DNA from: an uncultured Dokdonella sp.
Lineage (GTDB): Bacteria > Pseudomonadota > Gammaproteobacteria > Xanthomonadales > Rhodanobacteraceae
NCBI GenBank assembly: GCA_934526015.1
Contig: CAKSZY010000029.1
Location: 1 to 26,131 of the forward strand
Direction of reading: 5' to 3'
DNA length: 26,131 nt
The notes beneath the pieces were generated by a model that saw only the letters and a list, made by a program, of their open reading frames with translations, searched no databases and had not been told where the DNA came from. Shown piece after piece: positions 9,582 to 17,699 of this stretch (position 1 is its first letter; each line of letters opens with the position of its first letter). A program made the translations under genes and the position numbers.

Positions 9582-10319
9582 ATGATCGAGGCGCAAGTCC
9601 ATCCGACGGCACGCGGCGCCATCGTATTCGATGCGCGCCTGCTCGAGCACGTCGACGATGCATGGTTCGACCGCCATGCCGTTGCCGACCGCCATGCCGG
9701 CGGGCGCGGCGGCGTGGTCGTGTTCGATGCCGCATTCGGCCCCTGCGTGCTGCGCCACTACCGTCGTGGCGGCATGGTCGCGCGGGTCAACCGTGACCGC
9801 TATCTCTACACCGGGGCCCGGCGCACGCGCAGCTTCCGCGAGTTCGATCTGCTCGCCGGCCTGCTGGCCAGCGGCCTGCACGTGCCGGCACCGGTGGCCG
9901 CGCGTTTCCGTCGCGAGGGGCCCTGGTATCGCGCCGATCTCGTTACCCGCCGCATTCCCGGTGCATCGACCCTGGCCGAACGCTTCGCGGCCGGACAACT
10001 CGACGCGGCCTGCGCGTCGCGGGTCGGGCGCACGATCGCGGCCTTCCATGCCCACGGTGCCTGGCATGCCGATCTCAATGCACACAACGTCATGACCGAC
10101 GTCAGTGGCGCGGTCTGGCTGATCGATTTCGATCGCGGCCGCCTGCGCAAGCCGGCGATGGCCTGGCAGCAGGCCAATCTCGATCGCCTGCACCGTTCCT
10201 TCGTCAAGCTCGGCGCGCGCTCCGCCGAGGCGGCCTTCGATGCGGCCGTCTGGCATCCCTTGCTGGCGGCCTACCATCACGCACTGGCCGACCATGCCGT
10301 GCGGGGCAAGTCGACATGA
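9582..10319 (+). CDS. kdkA: 3-deoxy-D-manno-octulosonate (Kdo) kinase
   Basis: The 245-aa protein has a kinase-like fold with the catalytic block HADLNAHN (residues 162-169) and the metal-binding DFDR (182-185). Upstream are VLRHYRRGG and YTGARRTRSFREFDLL, which are typical of KdkA. The enzyme uses ATP to phosphorylate the Kdo residue of LPS at position 4 and acts in the cytoplasm on nascent lipid A-core. It is divergent from a heptosyltransferase-like gene, which fits. Its stop codon overlaps the start of the next gene (ATGA at 10316-10319). It is the first gene of a six-gene operon that continues into moaACDE. The ATG at 9582 was chosen for family length and lies downstream of a plausible promoter. 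Confidence 0.9.
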   Translation: MIEAQVHPTARGAIVFDARLLEHVDDAWFDRHAVADRHAGGRGGVVVFDAAFGPCVLRHYRRGGMVARVNRDRYLYTGARRTRSFREFDLLAGLLASGLHVPAPVAARFRREGPWYRADLVTRRIPGASTLAERFAAGQLDAACASRVGRTIAAFHAHGAWHADLNAHNVMTDVSGAVWLIDFDRGRLRKPAMAWQQANLDRLHRSFVKLGARSAEAAFDAAVWHPLLAAYHHALADHAVRGKST

Positions 10320-11086
10320 GTCTTGCCCTGCAGTTCCTCGGCGTCGGCAGTGCCAGCGCAGTCGAGCTCGGCTCGGCCTCGGCGGTGGTCGAACGCGACG
10401 ATGCGCCGCTGCTGATGATCGACTGCGGCCCCGATGCGCTGACCGCCTATCTGGCGCGCCACGCCGGATTGCCGGGCGCGATCTATCTCACCCATGCGCA
10501 CATGGACCATGTCGGTGGCCTCGAGCGCCTGTTCTTCCGTGCCTGGTTCGATGACGCATGGCGCGGCCGCATCCGCCTTTACGCGCATGCTGCGCTGGTG
10601 CCGATCCTGCAGTCGCGCATCGCCGACTACCCCGAAGTCCTTGCCGAGGGCGGTGCCAATTTCTGGGATGCATTCCGGCTGGTGCCGGTATCGCGCGGCT
10701 TCTGGCACGAGGGCATCTGGTTCGACGTGTTCCCGACCCGTCATCACGCGCCGATGACCTCGTTCGGCCTCGCCCTGCGCGGCAGTTTCGTCTGGACCGG
10801 CGACACCCGGCCGGTGCCGGAGATGTTGTCGGTGCATGCCGCGCGTGGCGAAGTCGTCGCCCATGATTGCGTCGTCCACGGCAATCCCTCGCATACCGGC
10901 GTGGCCGACATCGAACGCGAATATCCCGACGAACTGCGCCGGCGGCTGGTGCTCTACCACTACGGCTCGGTCGAGGAGGGGCGCGAACTCGCGGAGCGCG
11001 GCTATCGCGTCGCCGAGCCGGGAATGCGTCTGACGCTCGCCGATCCGGCTGCGGATGCCGTGCTGGCCGCCGGAGATGCGGGCTGA
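10316..11086 (+). CDS. Metallo-beta-lactamase-fold hydrolase
   Basis: This 256-aa protein has the zinc-binding motif THAHMDH (His60, His62, Asp64, His65), then RHHAP (about residue 142), GDTRP (about 162) and a late YHYGS. It resembles RNase Z-like or phosphoribosyl cyclic phosphodiesterase-like MBL enzymes rather than true beta-lactamases. No signal peptide is seen, so it is cytoplasmic. It is translationally coupled on both sides: ATGA with kdkA and TGATG with moaA. Substrate unknown. Its position suggests a housekeeping phosphodiesterase carried in the operon, or a step linked to LPS or to cofactor metabolism; neither is shown by the sequence. Confidence 0.85.
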   Translation: MSLALQFLGVGSASAVELGSASAVVERDDAPLLMIDCGPDALTAYLARHAGLPGAIYLTHAHMDHVGGLERLFFRAWFDDAWRGRIRLYAHAALVPILQSRIADYPEVLAEGGANFWDAFRLVPVSRGFWHEGIWFDVFPTRHHAPMTSFGLALRGSFVWTGDTRPVPEMLSVHAARGEVVAHDCVVHGNPSHTGVADIEREYPDELRRRLVLYHYGSVEEGRELAERGYRVAEPGMRLTLADPAADAVLAAGDAG

Positions 11087-12129
11087 TGGCCGTGCCGATT
11101 CCGCTGCGCATCGACACCACCGGCGTGCACGATCGCCGTGCGCGCGCCTTGACCGACCTGCGCATCTCGGTCATCGACCGCTGCAACTTCCGCTGCCCGT
11201 ATTGCATGCCGGAGGATGCCTGGCCACGCGACCATCAGTGGCTCGGCAAGTCCGAGCGCCTGCGCTTCGAGGAGATCGAGCGCCTCGCACGCGTGTTTGC
11301 CGGTCTCGGCGTGAAGCGCCTGCGCCTGACGGGCGGCGAACCGCTGCTGCGGCGCGAACTGCCGCAACTGGTCGCGCGGCTGGCGGCGATCGAGGGAATC
11401 GATGACATCGCCATGACCAGCAACGGCACTCTGTTGCCGGCGCAGGCACGCAGCCTGCGCGAGGCCGGCCTCGATCGCATCACGCTGAGCCTCGATGCGC
11501 TCGATCCCGGCACCTACCGTCACCTGTCCGGAGGACGCGGCGAGGTCGATGCGCTGTTCGCGGCGATCGATGCCGCGGTTGCCGCCGGGTTCGGGTCGCT
11601 GAAGATCAACTGCGTGGTCATGCGCGGGGTCAACGACGGCGAAGTCGAGCCGCTGGTCGAGCGCTTCCGCGGCAGTGGCCACGTGTTGCGCTTCATCGAA
11701 TACATGGACGTCGGCACCTGCAACCGCTGGGACGACAGCCTCGTCGTGCCGAGCGCCGAGCTGCTTGCGCGCATTCAGCGCCGCTGGCCGCTGGTTGCGC
11801 TCGGGCGCAGCCGCGGCAGCGAGGTCGCCGAGCGCTGGCGTTTTGCCGATGGCGGCGGCGAGATCGGATTCATCAGTTCGGTCAGCGCGCCGTTCTGCGG
11901 CGATTGCACGCGTGCACGCCTGTCCGCGGATGGCCGCCTCTACACCTGCCTGTTCGCACGCGAGGGGCACGACCTGCGCGGACCGTTGCGCGCCGGTGCC
12001 GGCGACGACGAGCTCGCCGCCCTCGTCGCTGCGGTATGGTCGGCCCGCGACGACCGCTACAGCGAGCTTCGCGACAGCCTCCGGAACAACGCACGGGAAC
12101 GCATCGAAATGTACGAGATCGGCGGCTGA
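11086..12129 (+). CDS. moaA: GTP 3',8-cyclase MoaA
   Basis: This radical SAM enzyme starts molybdopterin synthesis by turning GTP into 3',8-cyclo-GTP, which MoaC uses. The 347-aa protein has the SAM cluster motif CNFRCPYC (Cys33, Cys37, Cys40) and a second cluster motif near the C-terminus (Cys271, Cys274, Cys288 in [19 protein letters not shown]). It ends in the conserved double glycine (EIGG). Start TGATG overlaps the preceding stop. The next gene, moaC, again overlaps by TGATG at 12127-12131. All key residues are present. Confidence 0.97.
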   Translation: MAVPIPLRIDTTGVHDRRARALTDLRISVIDRCNFRCPYCMPEDAWPRDHQWLGKSERLRFEEIERLARVFAGLGVKRLRLTGGEPLLRRELPQLVARLAAIEGIDDIAMTSNGTLLPAQARSLREAGLDRITLSLDALDPGTYRHLSGGRGEVDALFAAIDAAVAAGFGSLKINCVVMRGVNDGEVEPLVERFRGSGHVLRFIEYMDVGTCNRWDDSLVVPSAELLARIQRRWPLVALGRSRGSEVAERWRFADGGGEIGFISSVSAPFCGDCTRARLSADGRLYTCLFAREGHDLRGPLRAGAGDDELAALVAAVWSARDDRYSELRDSLRNNARERIEMYEIGG

Positions 12130-12647
12130 TGGCCGCAAAACCACCCGCACCGTCGAAGGCGTCCGGCTTGACCCACGTCGACGCCGACGGCCGTCCCGGC
12201 ATGGTCGACGTCGGCGCCAAGCGCGTCACCCGCCGGTTCGCCATCGCCGAAGCGCGCGTGCATTTTCCCGCCGACGTCGCCGCGACCCTGCAGCGCGAGG
12301 GCCTGCGGTCGCCGAAGGGGCCGGTCATCGACACCGCGATCATCGCCGGCACGATGGCGGTCAAGCGCACCCATGAACTGATTCCGTTCTGCCATCCGCT
12401 GGCGATCGAGCGCTGCCGCATCGAGGCGCACTTCGAGACGCCGCAGGTGCTGGTCCTCCGCTGCGAGGTCGGCGTCGAGCATCGCACCGGCGTCGAGATG
12501 GAAGCGCTGACCGGCGCCAGCGTCGCCGCGTTGACCGTCTACGACATGTGCAAGGCGCTCAGTCACGAGATCGTCATCGCCGATATCCGTCTCGTCGCCA
12601 AGCGCGGTGGTCGGCACGAGGTCGGCCCGGACGAGGGAAAGCGATGA
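12129..12647 (+). CDS. moaC: Cyclic pyranopterin monophosphate synthase MoaC
   Basis: MoaC converts cyclo-GTP to cyclic pyranopterin monophosphate. The 172-aa protein has [12 protein letters not shown] (residues 25-36), LIPFCHPL (84-91), [20 protein letters not shown] (123-142), with Asp139 and Lys142 matching the active-site pair near the end of the family. The start overlaps the moaA stop (TGATG) and its stop overlaps moaD (ATGA). The first 20 residues are less conserved. Complete. Confidence 0.97.
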   Translation: MAAKPPAPSKASGLTHVDADGRPGMVDVGAKRVTRRFAIAEARVHFPADVAATLQREGLRSPKGPVIDTAIIAGTMAVKRTHELIPFCHPLAIERCRIEAHFETPQVLVLRCEVGVEHRTGVEMEALTGASVAALTVYDMCKALSHEIVIADIRLVAKRGGRHEVGPDEGKR

Positions 12648-12883
12648 AGTACCGGCTGTTGTACTTCGCCAGTCTGGCCGACCGAGCAGGTCGCGATAGC
12701 GAAACCATCGACAGTGCGGCGACCGACCCCGCTGCGCTGTATGCCGAGATCGCCGGGCGCCACGGCTTCCCGTTCGCGCGCGAGCGCCTGCGCGTTGCCG
12801 TCAACGGCGCCTTCACCGGCTGGACGCACGCGCTGGCCGATGGCGACGAGGTCGTGTTCCTGCCGCCGGTGTCGGGCGGATGA
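12644..12883 (+). CDS. moaD: Molybdopterin synthase small subunit MoaD
   Basis: MoaD is a ubiquitin-fold sulfur carrier whose C-terminal Gly-Gly is thiocarboxylated and gives sulfur to the pterin. The 79-aa protein starts [13 protein letters not shown] and ends [10 protein letters not shown], exactly the expected tail. It uses ATGA overlaps on both ends (12644 with moaC, 12880 with moaE). It works as a complex with MoaE encoded next. The adenylating partner MoeB is not in the window. Confidence 0.97.
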   Translation: MKYRLLYFASLADRAGRDSETIDSAATDPAALYAEIAGRHGFPFARERLRVAVNGAFTGWTHALADGDEVVFLPPVSGG

Positions 12884-13320
12884 GCGGCTTCCGTCTCGCC
12901 GATGCCGCGATCGACGTGCGCGCCGAAGCGCTGTGCCTCGATGACGCCGGTGCCGGAGCCGTGGTCTGCTTCGAAGGCCGCGTGCGCGACCACAACGATG
13001 GCCGCAGCGTGCAACGGCTGGACTACCAGGCCTACGCCGCGCTCGCCGAAGCCGAGGGCAGGGCGATCCTGGCCGAGGCTGTCGAACGCTACGACCTGCG
13101 CGCCTGTGCCGCGGTACATCGGACCGGATCGCTGGCGATCGGCGACCTCGCCGTCTGGGTCGGCGTCAGTGCCGCCCATCGCGACGCCGCTTTCGCCGCC
13201 TGTCGCTGGATCATCGACGAGATCAAGCAGCGCGTGCCGATCTGGAAGAACGAGCACTACGCCGACGGCGAGTCGGGGTGGTTGCATCCGGACGGGACGG
13301 CGGTGACGACGGACGGCTGA
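12880..13320 (+). CDS. moaE: Molybdopterin synthase large subunit MoaE
   Basis: MoaE is the catalytic subunit that inserts two sulfurs into cyclic pyranopterin monophosphate. The 146-aa protein has FEGRVRDHNDGRSV (residues 31-44), HRTGSLAIGD (80-89) and DEIKQRVPIWKNE (113-125), including the two lysines (116 and 123) that match the catalytic lysines of the family. It is the last gene of the kdkA-to-moaE operon. No terminator with a T tract is seen in the 59 bp before the 3' end of the 4.5S RNA gene. Confidence 0.97.
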   Translation: MSGFRLADAAIDVRAEALCLDDAGAGAVVCFEGRVRDHNDGRSVQRLDYQAYAALAEAEGRAILAEAVERYDLRACAAVHRTGSLAIGDLAVWVGVSAAHRDAAFAACRWIIDEIKQRVPIWKNEHYADGESGWLHPDGTAVTTDG

Positions 13321-13379
13321 GGCTGGCGGTGTCCCCGGCTCGCGCAGGGCAGGGGCGGGGCCGGATTCCGCATGAGGGT

Positions 13380-13489
13380 GGCAACCCCGCCAGCCACACC
13401 CCGGCACCCGAGTCACTTGCTGCCGTTGCTGCCTTCCGGCCCTGGCGGAGTTCACAAGCTATCGTCGCGAGGGGACCGACGGGGTCGCC
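13380..13489 (-). ncRNA. ffs: 4.5S signal recognition particle RNA
   Basis: On the minus strand the core GGCCGGAAGGCAGCAACGGC and the following GGTGCCGGGGTGTGGCTGGCGG match the conserved domain IV of bacterial 4.5S RNA, with the GGAA tetraloop that binds Ffh. The two ends pair over 12 bp: 5' GGCGACCCCGTC with 3' GGCGGGGTTGCC (two G-U pairs). This sets the 110-nt limits, close to the 114 nt of E. coli. It lies 44 nt downstream of tRNA-Ser and may be processed from the same transcript. The SRP RNA directs membrane-protein ribosomes to FtsY. Confidence 0.93.
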
Positions 13490-13533
13490 GTGAGACGGTT
13501 GCGAGGCGTTGCGCGTCGCGATTGAATCAAGTG

Positions 13534-13626
13534 TGGCGGAGAGAGCGGGATTCGAACCCGCGAAGCGGGGATAAGCCGCTTACACACTTTCCAGGCGTGC
13601 TCCTTCAACCACTCGGACATCTCTCC
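13534..13626 (-). tRNA. tRNA-Ser (anticodon GGA)
   Basis: The acceptor arm GGAGAGA/TCTCTCC, encoded CCA end, long variable arm (AAGCGGCUUAUCCCCGCUU region) and T-loop GGTTCGAATCCC define a class II tRNA. The anticodon loop CTGGAAA carries GGA, which reads UCC and UCU serine codons. It is 93 nt including CCA. The nearby ffs gene on the same strand suggests joint transcription. No consensus promoter is obvious upstream. Confidence 0.97.
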
Positions 13627-13840
13627 GTTCTGCATCGCACCCGGCGTGCCGGGCGGGATGGTTCGGCGCATCCTGCGCCTCACCCCTCACTTTCGTTCGG
13701 GGCCAGCCTTGCGGCTGTCCGGATTCGCTCCCGGCGAATCCGCTGGTACATCCCGCGTCCCGGCCCATGCAAGCGAGGCGCAACGGGTCGCGCAGGATAC
13801 CGGCCCGGGGCGCCGGCGACAAGCTGGAAGGCCGTGCGGC

Positions 13841-13869
13841 TTGGTCGCGGCGGCGAAGCGCGGCACAAT
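13841..13869 (+). promoter_or_regulatory. Candidate dnaX promoter
   Basis: TTGGTC (13841-13846) and CACAAT (13864-13869) are 17 nt apart, giving a transcript start near 13876 and a leader of about 20 nt to the ATG at 13895. The stretch 13627-13840 between tRNA-Ser and this site contains small GC hairpins (for example CCCGGCGTGCCGGG) but no gene. Confidence 0.5.
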
Positions 13870-13894
13870 CGGCGCTTCGCCAATGGATGCACCG

Positions 13895-15541
13895 ATGTCC
13901 TATCAGGTTCTCGCGCGCAAGTGGCGCCCGCGAAGCTTTTCCGAGCTGGTCGGGCAGGAGCATGTCGTGCGTGCGCTGTCGCATGCGCTCGATGGCGGGC
14001 GCATCCACCATGCCTTCCTGTTCACCGGCACCCGCGGCGTCGGCAAGACCACGATCGCGCGGATCATCGCCAAGTCGCTGAACTGCGTGAATGGGCCGAC
14101 TTCGCAACCCTGCGGAGAGTGCGGCGCTTGCACGGAAATCGATGCCGGTCGCTTCGTCGACCTGCTCGAGATCGACGCCGCCAGCAACACCGGCATCGAC
14201 AACGTGCGCGAGCTGATCGACAACGCCCAGTACGCGCCGACGCGCGGCCGTTACAAGGTGTACCTGATCGACGAGGTGCACATGCTGTCGAAGGCGGCGT
14301 TCAATGCGCTGCTGAAGACCCTCGAGGAACCGCCGCCGCACGTCAAGTTCCTGCTGGCGACGACCGACCCGCAGAAGCTGCCGGTGACGGTGCTCTCGCG
14401 TTGCATCAAGTTCAACCTCAAGCGTCTGACGCCCGAGCAGATCGACGGCCAGATGCGCCATATCCTGGCCGCCGAAGGCATTGATTTCGAGGACGAGGCC
14501 CTTGCCGTGCTCGCACGGGCGGCCGATGGTTCGTTGCGCGACGGCCTGTCCCTGCTCGACCAGGCGATCGCCCACGGCGGCGGCAGCCTGCGTGAGGGCG
14601 AGGTGCATGCGATGCTCGGCACGGTCGAGCGGGCGCGCGTGCGCGAGCTGCTGGAAGCGCTGGTCAGCCAGGATGCAACCGCACTGCTTGCGGAAATCGA
14701 GCGGATCGCCGGTTTCTCGCCGGATTTCGCCCAGGTCCTCGACGAACTCGCCGGCCTGCTGCATGCGTTGCAGTTGCGTCAGCTGGTCGGTGCCGCGGCC
14801 GACGAGGACGCCACGCTGGCGGCTCTCGCCGAGCGCATCGATGCGCGCGAGATCCAGCTCTACTACCAGATCGCGATCACCGCGCGGCGCGACCTCGCGC
14901 TGGCTCCGACCGCGCGCACCGGTTTCGAGATGGCGATGCTGCGCATGCTCGCGTTTGCTCCGGCCACGGCGGGTGGCGCGTCGTCCGGCAGTGCTGCGCC
15001 GCGCGCACGGCCGGCTGCGGCCGGAATGGCTTCCACTGCAGCTGCTCCGCGCGCGAGTGCCGCACCGGTCCCGGCAGCGGCATCGGCGCCACGGACGTCA
15101 CCCGCGCCGTCCGCACGCGCCGAAACCGTGACTGCGGCCAGCGACCCGCTGCAGGTCGACGACTGGGCAGCGCTGGTGACCCGCGCCGGCCTCGGCGGCC
15201 CGGTCGGCCAGCTGGCCCAGCAGGCCGTGCTGCTCGGTGTGGAGGGTGCGCTGCTGCGTCTCGGACTGGCCGCGGTCCACGAACACCTGGTCTCGCCGCC
15301 GCTGGTGGCCCAGCTCGAGCAGCGTCTCGGCGCCACCCTGGAACGCACGATCAAGCTGCGGTTCGAGACGGTCGGCGAGGTGGTCAACAGTCCGGCCGAC
15401 CAGCGTGCCCGTGCCGAAGCCTCGCGTCGGCGCGAGGCGCACGACGCCTTGCAGGGCGATCCCGCCGTGCAATCCCTCATCGACACATTCGGCGCGCGCC
15501 TGATTCCCGATTCGGTGCGCCCGCAGGAGAACAATCCATGA
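13895..15541 (+). CDS. dnaX: DNA polymerase III subunit tau (DnaX)
   Basis: DnaX is the clamp-loader ATPase that ties the replicative polymerases to the helicase. The 548-aa protein has [15 protein letters not shown], Walker A GTRGVGKT (residues 45-52), the zinc cysteines 64, 73, 76 and 79, Walker B YLIDEVH (123-129) and the SRC arginine finger (168-170). An Ala/Pro-rich linker at about 355-412 leads to the C-terminal tau region that binds the polymerase. No A-rich slippery heptamer is visible, so only tau may be made. An ATG 12 nt upstream (MDAPMSYQ) is an alternative start. The stop overlaps ybaB (ATGA). Confidence 0.96.
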   Translation: MSYQVLARKWRPRSFSELVGQEHVVRALSHALDGGRIHHAFLFTGTRGVGKTTIARIIAKSLNCVNGPTSQPCGECGACTEIDAGRFVDLLEIDAASNTGIDNVRELIDNAQYAPTRGRYKVYLIDEVHMLSKAAFNALLKTLEEPPPHVKFLLATTDPQKLPVTVLSRCIKFNLKRLTPEQIDGQMRHILAAEGIDFEDEALAVLARAADGSLRDGLSLLDQAIAHGGGSLREGEVHAMLGTVERARVRELLEALVSQDATALLAEIERIAGFSPDFAQVLDELAGLLHALQLRQLVGAAADEDATLAALAERIDAREIQLYYQIAITARRDLALAPTARTGFEMAMLRMLAFAPATAGGASSGSAAPRARPAAAGMASTAAAPRASAAPVPAAASAPRTSPAPSARAETVTAASDPLQVDDWAALVTRAGLGGPVGQLAQQAVLLGVEGALLRLGLAAVHEHLVSPPLVAQLEQRLGATLERTIKLRFETVGEVVNSPADQRARAEASRRREAHDALQGDPAVQSLIDTFGARLIPDSVRPQENNP

Positions 15542-15861
15542 AAGGTCCACTTGCCGGTCTCATGCAGCAGGCGCAGCGCATGCAGGAATCGATGCAGCGC
15601 GCGCAGGAGGAACTCGCCAGCCTCGAAGTCACCGGCCAGGCCGGCGGCGGACTCGTCAGCGTGGTGATGAGCGGCCGCCACGAGGTGCGCCGCGTGACGA
15701 TCGACCGCAAGCTGTTTGCCGAGGATGCGGAAATGGCCGAAGACCTCGTCGCCGCCGCGTTCAACGATGCCGTCAACCGCATCGCGAGCGAAACGCAGGA
15801 GCGCATGAGCGGCATGACGGCCGGCCTCAACCTGCCGCCCGGGTTCAAGATGCCTTTTTGA
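15538..15861 (+). CDS. ybaB: YbaB/EbfC nucleoid-associated protein
   Basis: The 107-aa protein opens [16 protein letters not shown] and ends [12 protein letters not shown], both typical of the YbaB/EbfC family. The family is made of small dimeric DNA-binding proteins with a tweezer-like shape. It begins inside the dnaX stop codon, as usual in this dnaX-ybaB-recR operon. A 5-bp hairpin, TGCCT-TTTTG-AGGCA (15851-15865), spans its stop codon. What is odd is the 271-bp repeat-filled gap before recR. Confidence 0.95.
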   Translation: MKGPLAGLMQQAQRMQESMQRAQEELASLEVTGQAGGGLVSVVMSGRHEVRRVTIDRKLFAEDAEMAEDLVAAAFNDAVNRIASETQERMSGMTAGLNLPPGFKMPF

Positions 15862-15870
15862 GGCAGGGCG

Positions 15871-16130
15871 AGGGGCTAGGGGCTAGGGGCTAGGGGATAG
15901 GGGCGAGGAGCGAGGGGCGAGGGCGCGAGAACCGATGATCGAAGCAAGCTTGCAGTGGTGCGACTAGAAGCGGCTGTACAGTGTTCCGGAGTCGGAAAAA
16001 ACGCGGTTTTCGCGCCCTGGCCCCAGCCCCATCCCCTAGCCCCTAGCCCCTAGCCCCTAGCCCCTAGTCCCTAGCCCCTAGCCCCTAGCCCCTAGCCCCC
16101 AGCCCCCAGCCCCCAGCCCCTAGCCCCTCC
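15871..16130. repeat. Inverted-repeat element of G-rich heptamers
   Basis: The left arm (15871-15919) is about seven AGGGGCT/AGGGGCG heptamers. The right arm (16033-16130) is fourteen CCCCTAG-type heptamers, some CCCCCAG, so it is the reverse complement of the left. Just inside the arms, AGGGCGCGAGAACC (15920-15933) is complementary to GGTTTTCGCGCCCT (16005-16018) with one mismatch. The non-repeated centre is 71 nt (15934-16004). One strand could fold into a very large hairpin or form G-quadruplexes from GGGG runs. No gene is visible. The element separates ybaB from recR and ends 2 nt before the recR ATG. Confidence 0.9.
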
Positions 16131-16132
16131 AA

Positions 16133-16732
16133 ATGTCCTCCTCCCCCCTGCTCGCCGACCTGATCGAAGCCCTGCGTTGCTTGCCCGGGGTGGGCAACAA
16201 GACCGCCCAGCGCATGGCCTTCCATCTGCTCGAGCGCGACCGGCCCGGCGCGCGGCGGCTGGCCGAACGGCTCGTGCAGGCCAGCGAGCGCATCGGCAAC
16301 TGCCGGCGCTGCCGCAGCTTCAGCGAACAGGAGGTCTGTCCGGTCTGCGCGAACACGACGCGCGACGCGCACCTGCTGTGCGTGGTGGAGTCTCCGGTCG
16401 ACCAGCTCGCCATCGAACAGGCGACCGGATTCCGCGGGCACTACTTCGTCCTGCTCGGGCGCCTGTCGCCGCTCGACGGACTCGGCCCGAAGGAACTCGG
16501 ACTGGATCTGCTTGCCGCGCGCCTCGGCGAAGGCGAGGTGCAGGAACTCATCATCGCCACCAACCCGACCGTCGAGGGCGAGGCGACCGCGCACATGCTC
16601 GCCCAGCTGGCGCGTGCGGCCAACGTGCGTGCCACGCGGCTCGCGCACGGCGTTCCGCTCGGCGGCGAACTCGAATTCATCGATCGCGGCACGCTTGCGC
16701 ATGCGTTCGGCGGCCGCCAGAACATCACCTGA
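16133..16732 (+). CDS. recR: Recombination mediator RecR
   Basis: RecR works with RecO and RecF to load RecA on single-stranded gaps. The 199-aa length is standard. It has a helix-hairpin-helix ([17 protein letters not shown], residues 17-33), a four-cysteine zinc motif (Cys57, 60, 69, 72) and a Toprim domain with [12 protein letters not shown] (84-95) and [13 protein letters not shown]. The ATG at 16133 is fixed by [19 protein letters not shown], but there is no Shine-Dalgarno: the 20 nt before it are C-rich heptamer repeat (CCCCTCCAA). Translation may rely on coupling, on a structured leader or be inefficient. The HIT gene follows 11 nt later. Confidence 0.96.
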   Translation: MSSSPLLADLIEALRCLPGVGNKTAQRMAFHLLERDRPGARRLAERLVQASERIGNCRRCRSFSEQEVCPVCANTTRDAHLLCVVESPVDQLAIEQATGFRGHYFVLLGRLSPLDGLGPKELGLDLLAARLGEGEVQELIIATNPTVEGEATAHMLAQLARAANVRATRLAHGVPLGGELEFIDRGTLAHAFGGRQNIT

Positions 16733-16743
16733 GGAGGAGCCAC

Positions 16744-17088
16744 GTGAGCGAGACGATCTTCAGCAAGATCATCCGGCGCGAGATTCCGGCCGACATCGTC
16801 CACGAGGACGAGGAGGTCATCGGTTTCCGCGACATTTCCGCCCAGGCGCCCACGCATGTGCTGTTCATTCCGCGCAAGCCGGTAGCCACCCTCAACGACC
16901 TCGAGGACGCCGATGCGCTGCTGGTCGGCAAGCTCGTGCTGGCGGCGACGCGCCATGCCAAGGAGCAGGGCCTCGCCGACGACGGCTATCGACTGGTGAT
17001 CAACTGCAATCGCCACGGCGGGCAGAGCGTCTATCACCTGCACCTGCACCTGCTGGCCGGGCGCCAGATGAGCTGGCCACCCGGCTGA
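16744..17088 (+). CDS. HIT-family nucleotide hydrolase (HinT-like)
   Basis: This 114-aa cytoplasmic protein has the histidine triad VYHLHLHLLAG (His98, His100, His102) of HinT-type purine nucleoside phosphoramidases. It starts IFSKIIRREIPADIVHEDE, the usual opening. GTG at 16744 is preceded by GAGGAGG with 4-nt spacing, an unusually strong ribosome site next to the recR gene, which has none. The stop is 12 bp from the convergent Slp-family gene, so the two 3' ends nearly meet. Confidence 0.95.
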   Translation: MSETIFSKIIRREIPADIVHEDEEVIGFRDISAQAPTHVLFIPRKPVATLNDLEDADALLVGKLVLAATRHAKEQGLADDGYRLVINCNRHGGQSVYHLHLHLLAGRQMSWPPG

Positions 17089-17100
17089 GGGCGGGTCCGC

Positions 17101-17676
17101 TCAGGGCCGCGGTTGCGGTTGCGGCTGCGGTTGCGGCTTGACGATGACCACCGGCGGTGGTCCCCACCAGCCGCCCCAATAGGAACCCCAACGGCCCCAC
17201 GAAGGACCCCAGAACGGATCGACGCCGCGATAACGCTGCTCGACCACGAGCGGGCGCTTCGGCCACAGGTAGATGGCGTCGGCGTCGACGTGGGCATAGG
17301 TGTATTCGTACTCGCCGACCTTGCCGCGCTCGCTGCCGGTGACGGTGCCGACCACGGTCAGTTCACGGCCGCGCACGAACACTTCCGGATCGTGGAAGCC
17401 CGCCCGGCAGGCGACGAAACGGCCGGCGCTGCGGTCGCTCTGACGCGGGCGCGACTGGGCATCGAGTTCGCGTCCGAGCACCTCGAAGCAGGTGGAATCG
17501 GCGCGCGGTTCGACGCGGATGATCTGGCCTCCCCAGCGCACGCGCTCGCCGGTGCGTCCACTGGCGACGCTCTCGGCCGGGGTGATCCCGGCGAAGTCGC
17601 CGGCGATCGGTGCCGGAGTCGTGGCGCAGGCGCCGAGGGTCAGGGCCAGCGGCAACAGCAACAAGGGCTTGCGCAT
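17101..17676 (-). CDS. Slp-family outer-membrane lipoprotein
   Basis: The 191-aa protein starts with a signal peptide and lipobox LGAC (Cys17), so it is lipid-modified. The next part, GERVRWGGQIIRVEP, STCFEVLGREL, ELTVVGTVTG, matches the Slp (carbon-starvation-inducible lipoprotein) family. After the domain come a Trp/Gly-rich stretch (FWGPSWGRWGSYWGGWWG) and a QPQPQPQP tail. The ATG at 17676 has GGAG 7 nt upstream. Family function is envelope-related and poorly known. It lies 23 nt beyond the stop of the TgpA-like gene, same strand, so it may be the last gene of that transcription unit. Confidence 0.88.
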   Translation of the reverse strand: MRKPLLLLPLALTLGACATTPAPIAGDFAGITPAESVASGRTGERVRWGGQIIRVEPRADSTCFEVLGRELDAQSRPRQSDRSAGRFVACRAGFHDPEVFVRGRELTVVGTVTGSERGKVGEYEYTYAHVDADAIYLWPKRPLVVEQRYRGVDPFWGPSWGRWGSYWGGWWGPPPVVIVKPQPQPQPQPRP

Positions 17677-17699
17677 GGGGATTCTCCGCAAGGTTCGCT

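Noticed and set aside
14900..15100. DnaX frameshift site
   Set aside because: No A-run or stable downstream stem was visible; see finding.
16000..16020. Intrinsic terminator at the AAAAC-GCG-GTTTT hairpin
   Set aside because: The stem is too weak and no T tract follows on the plus strand; it is better read as part of the inverted-repeat element.
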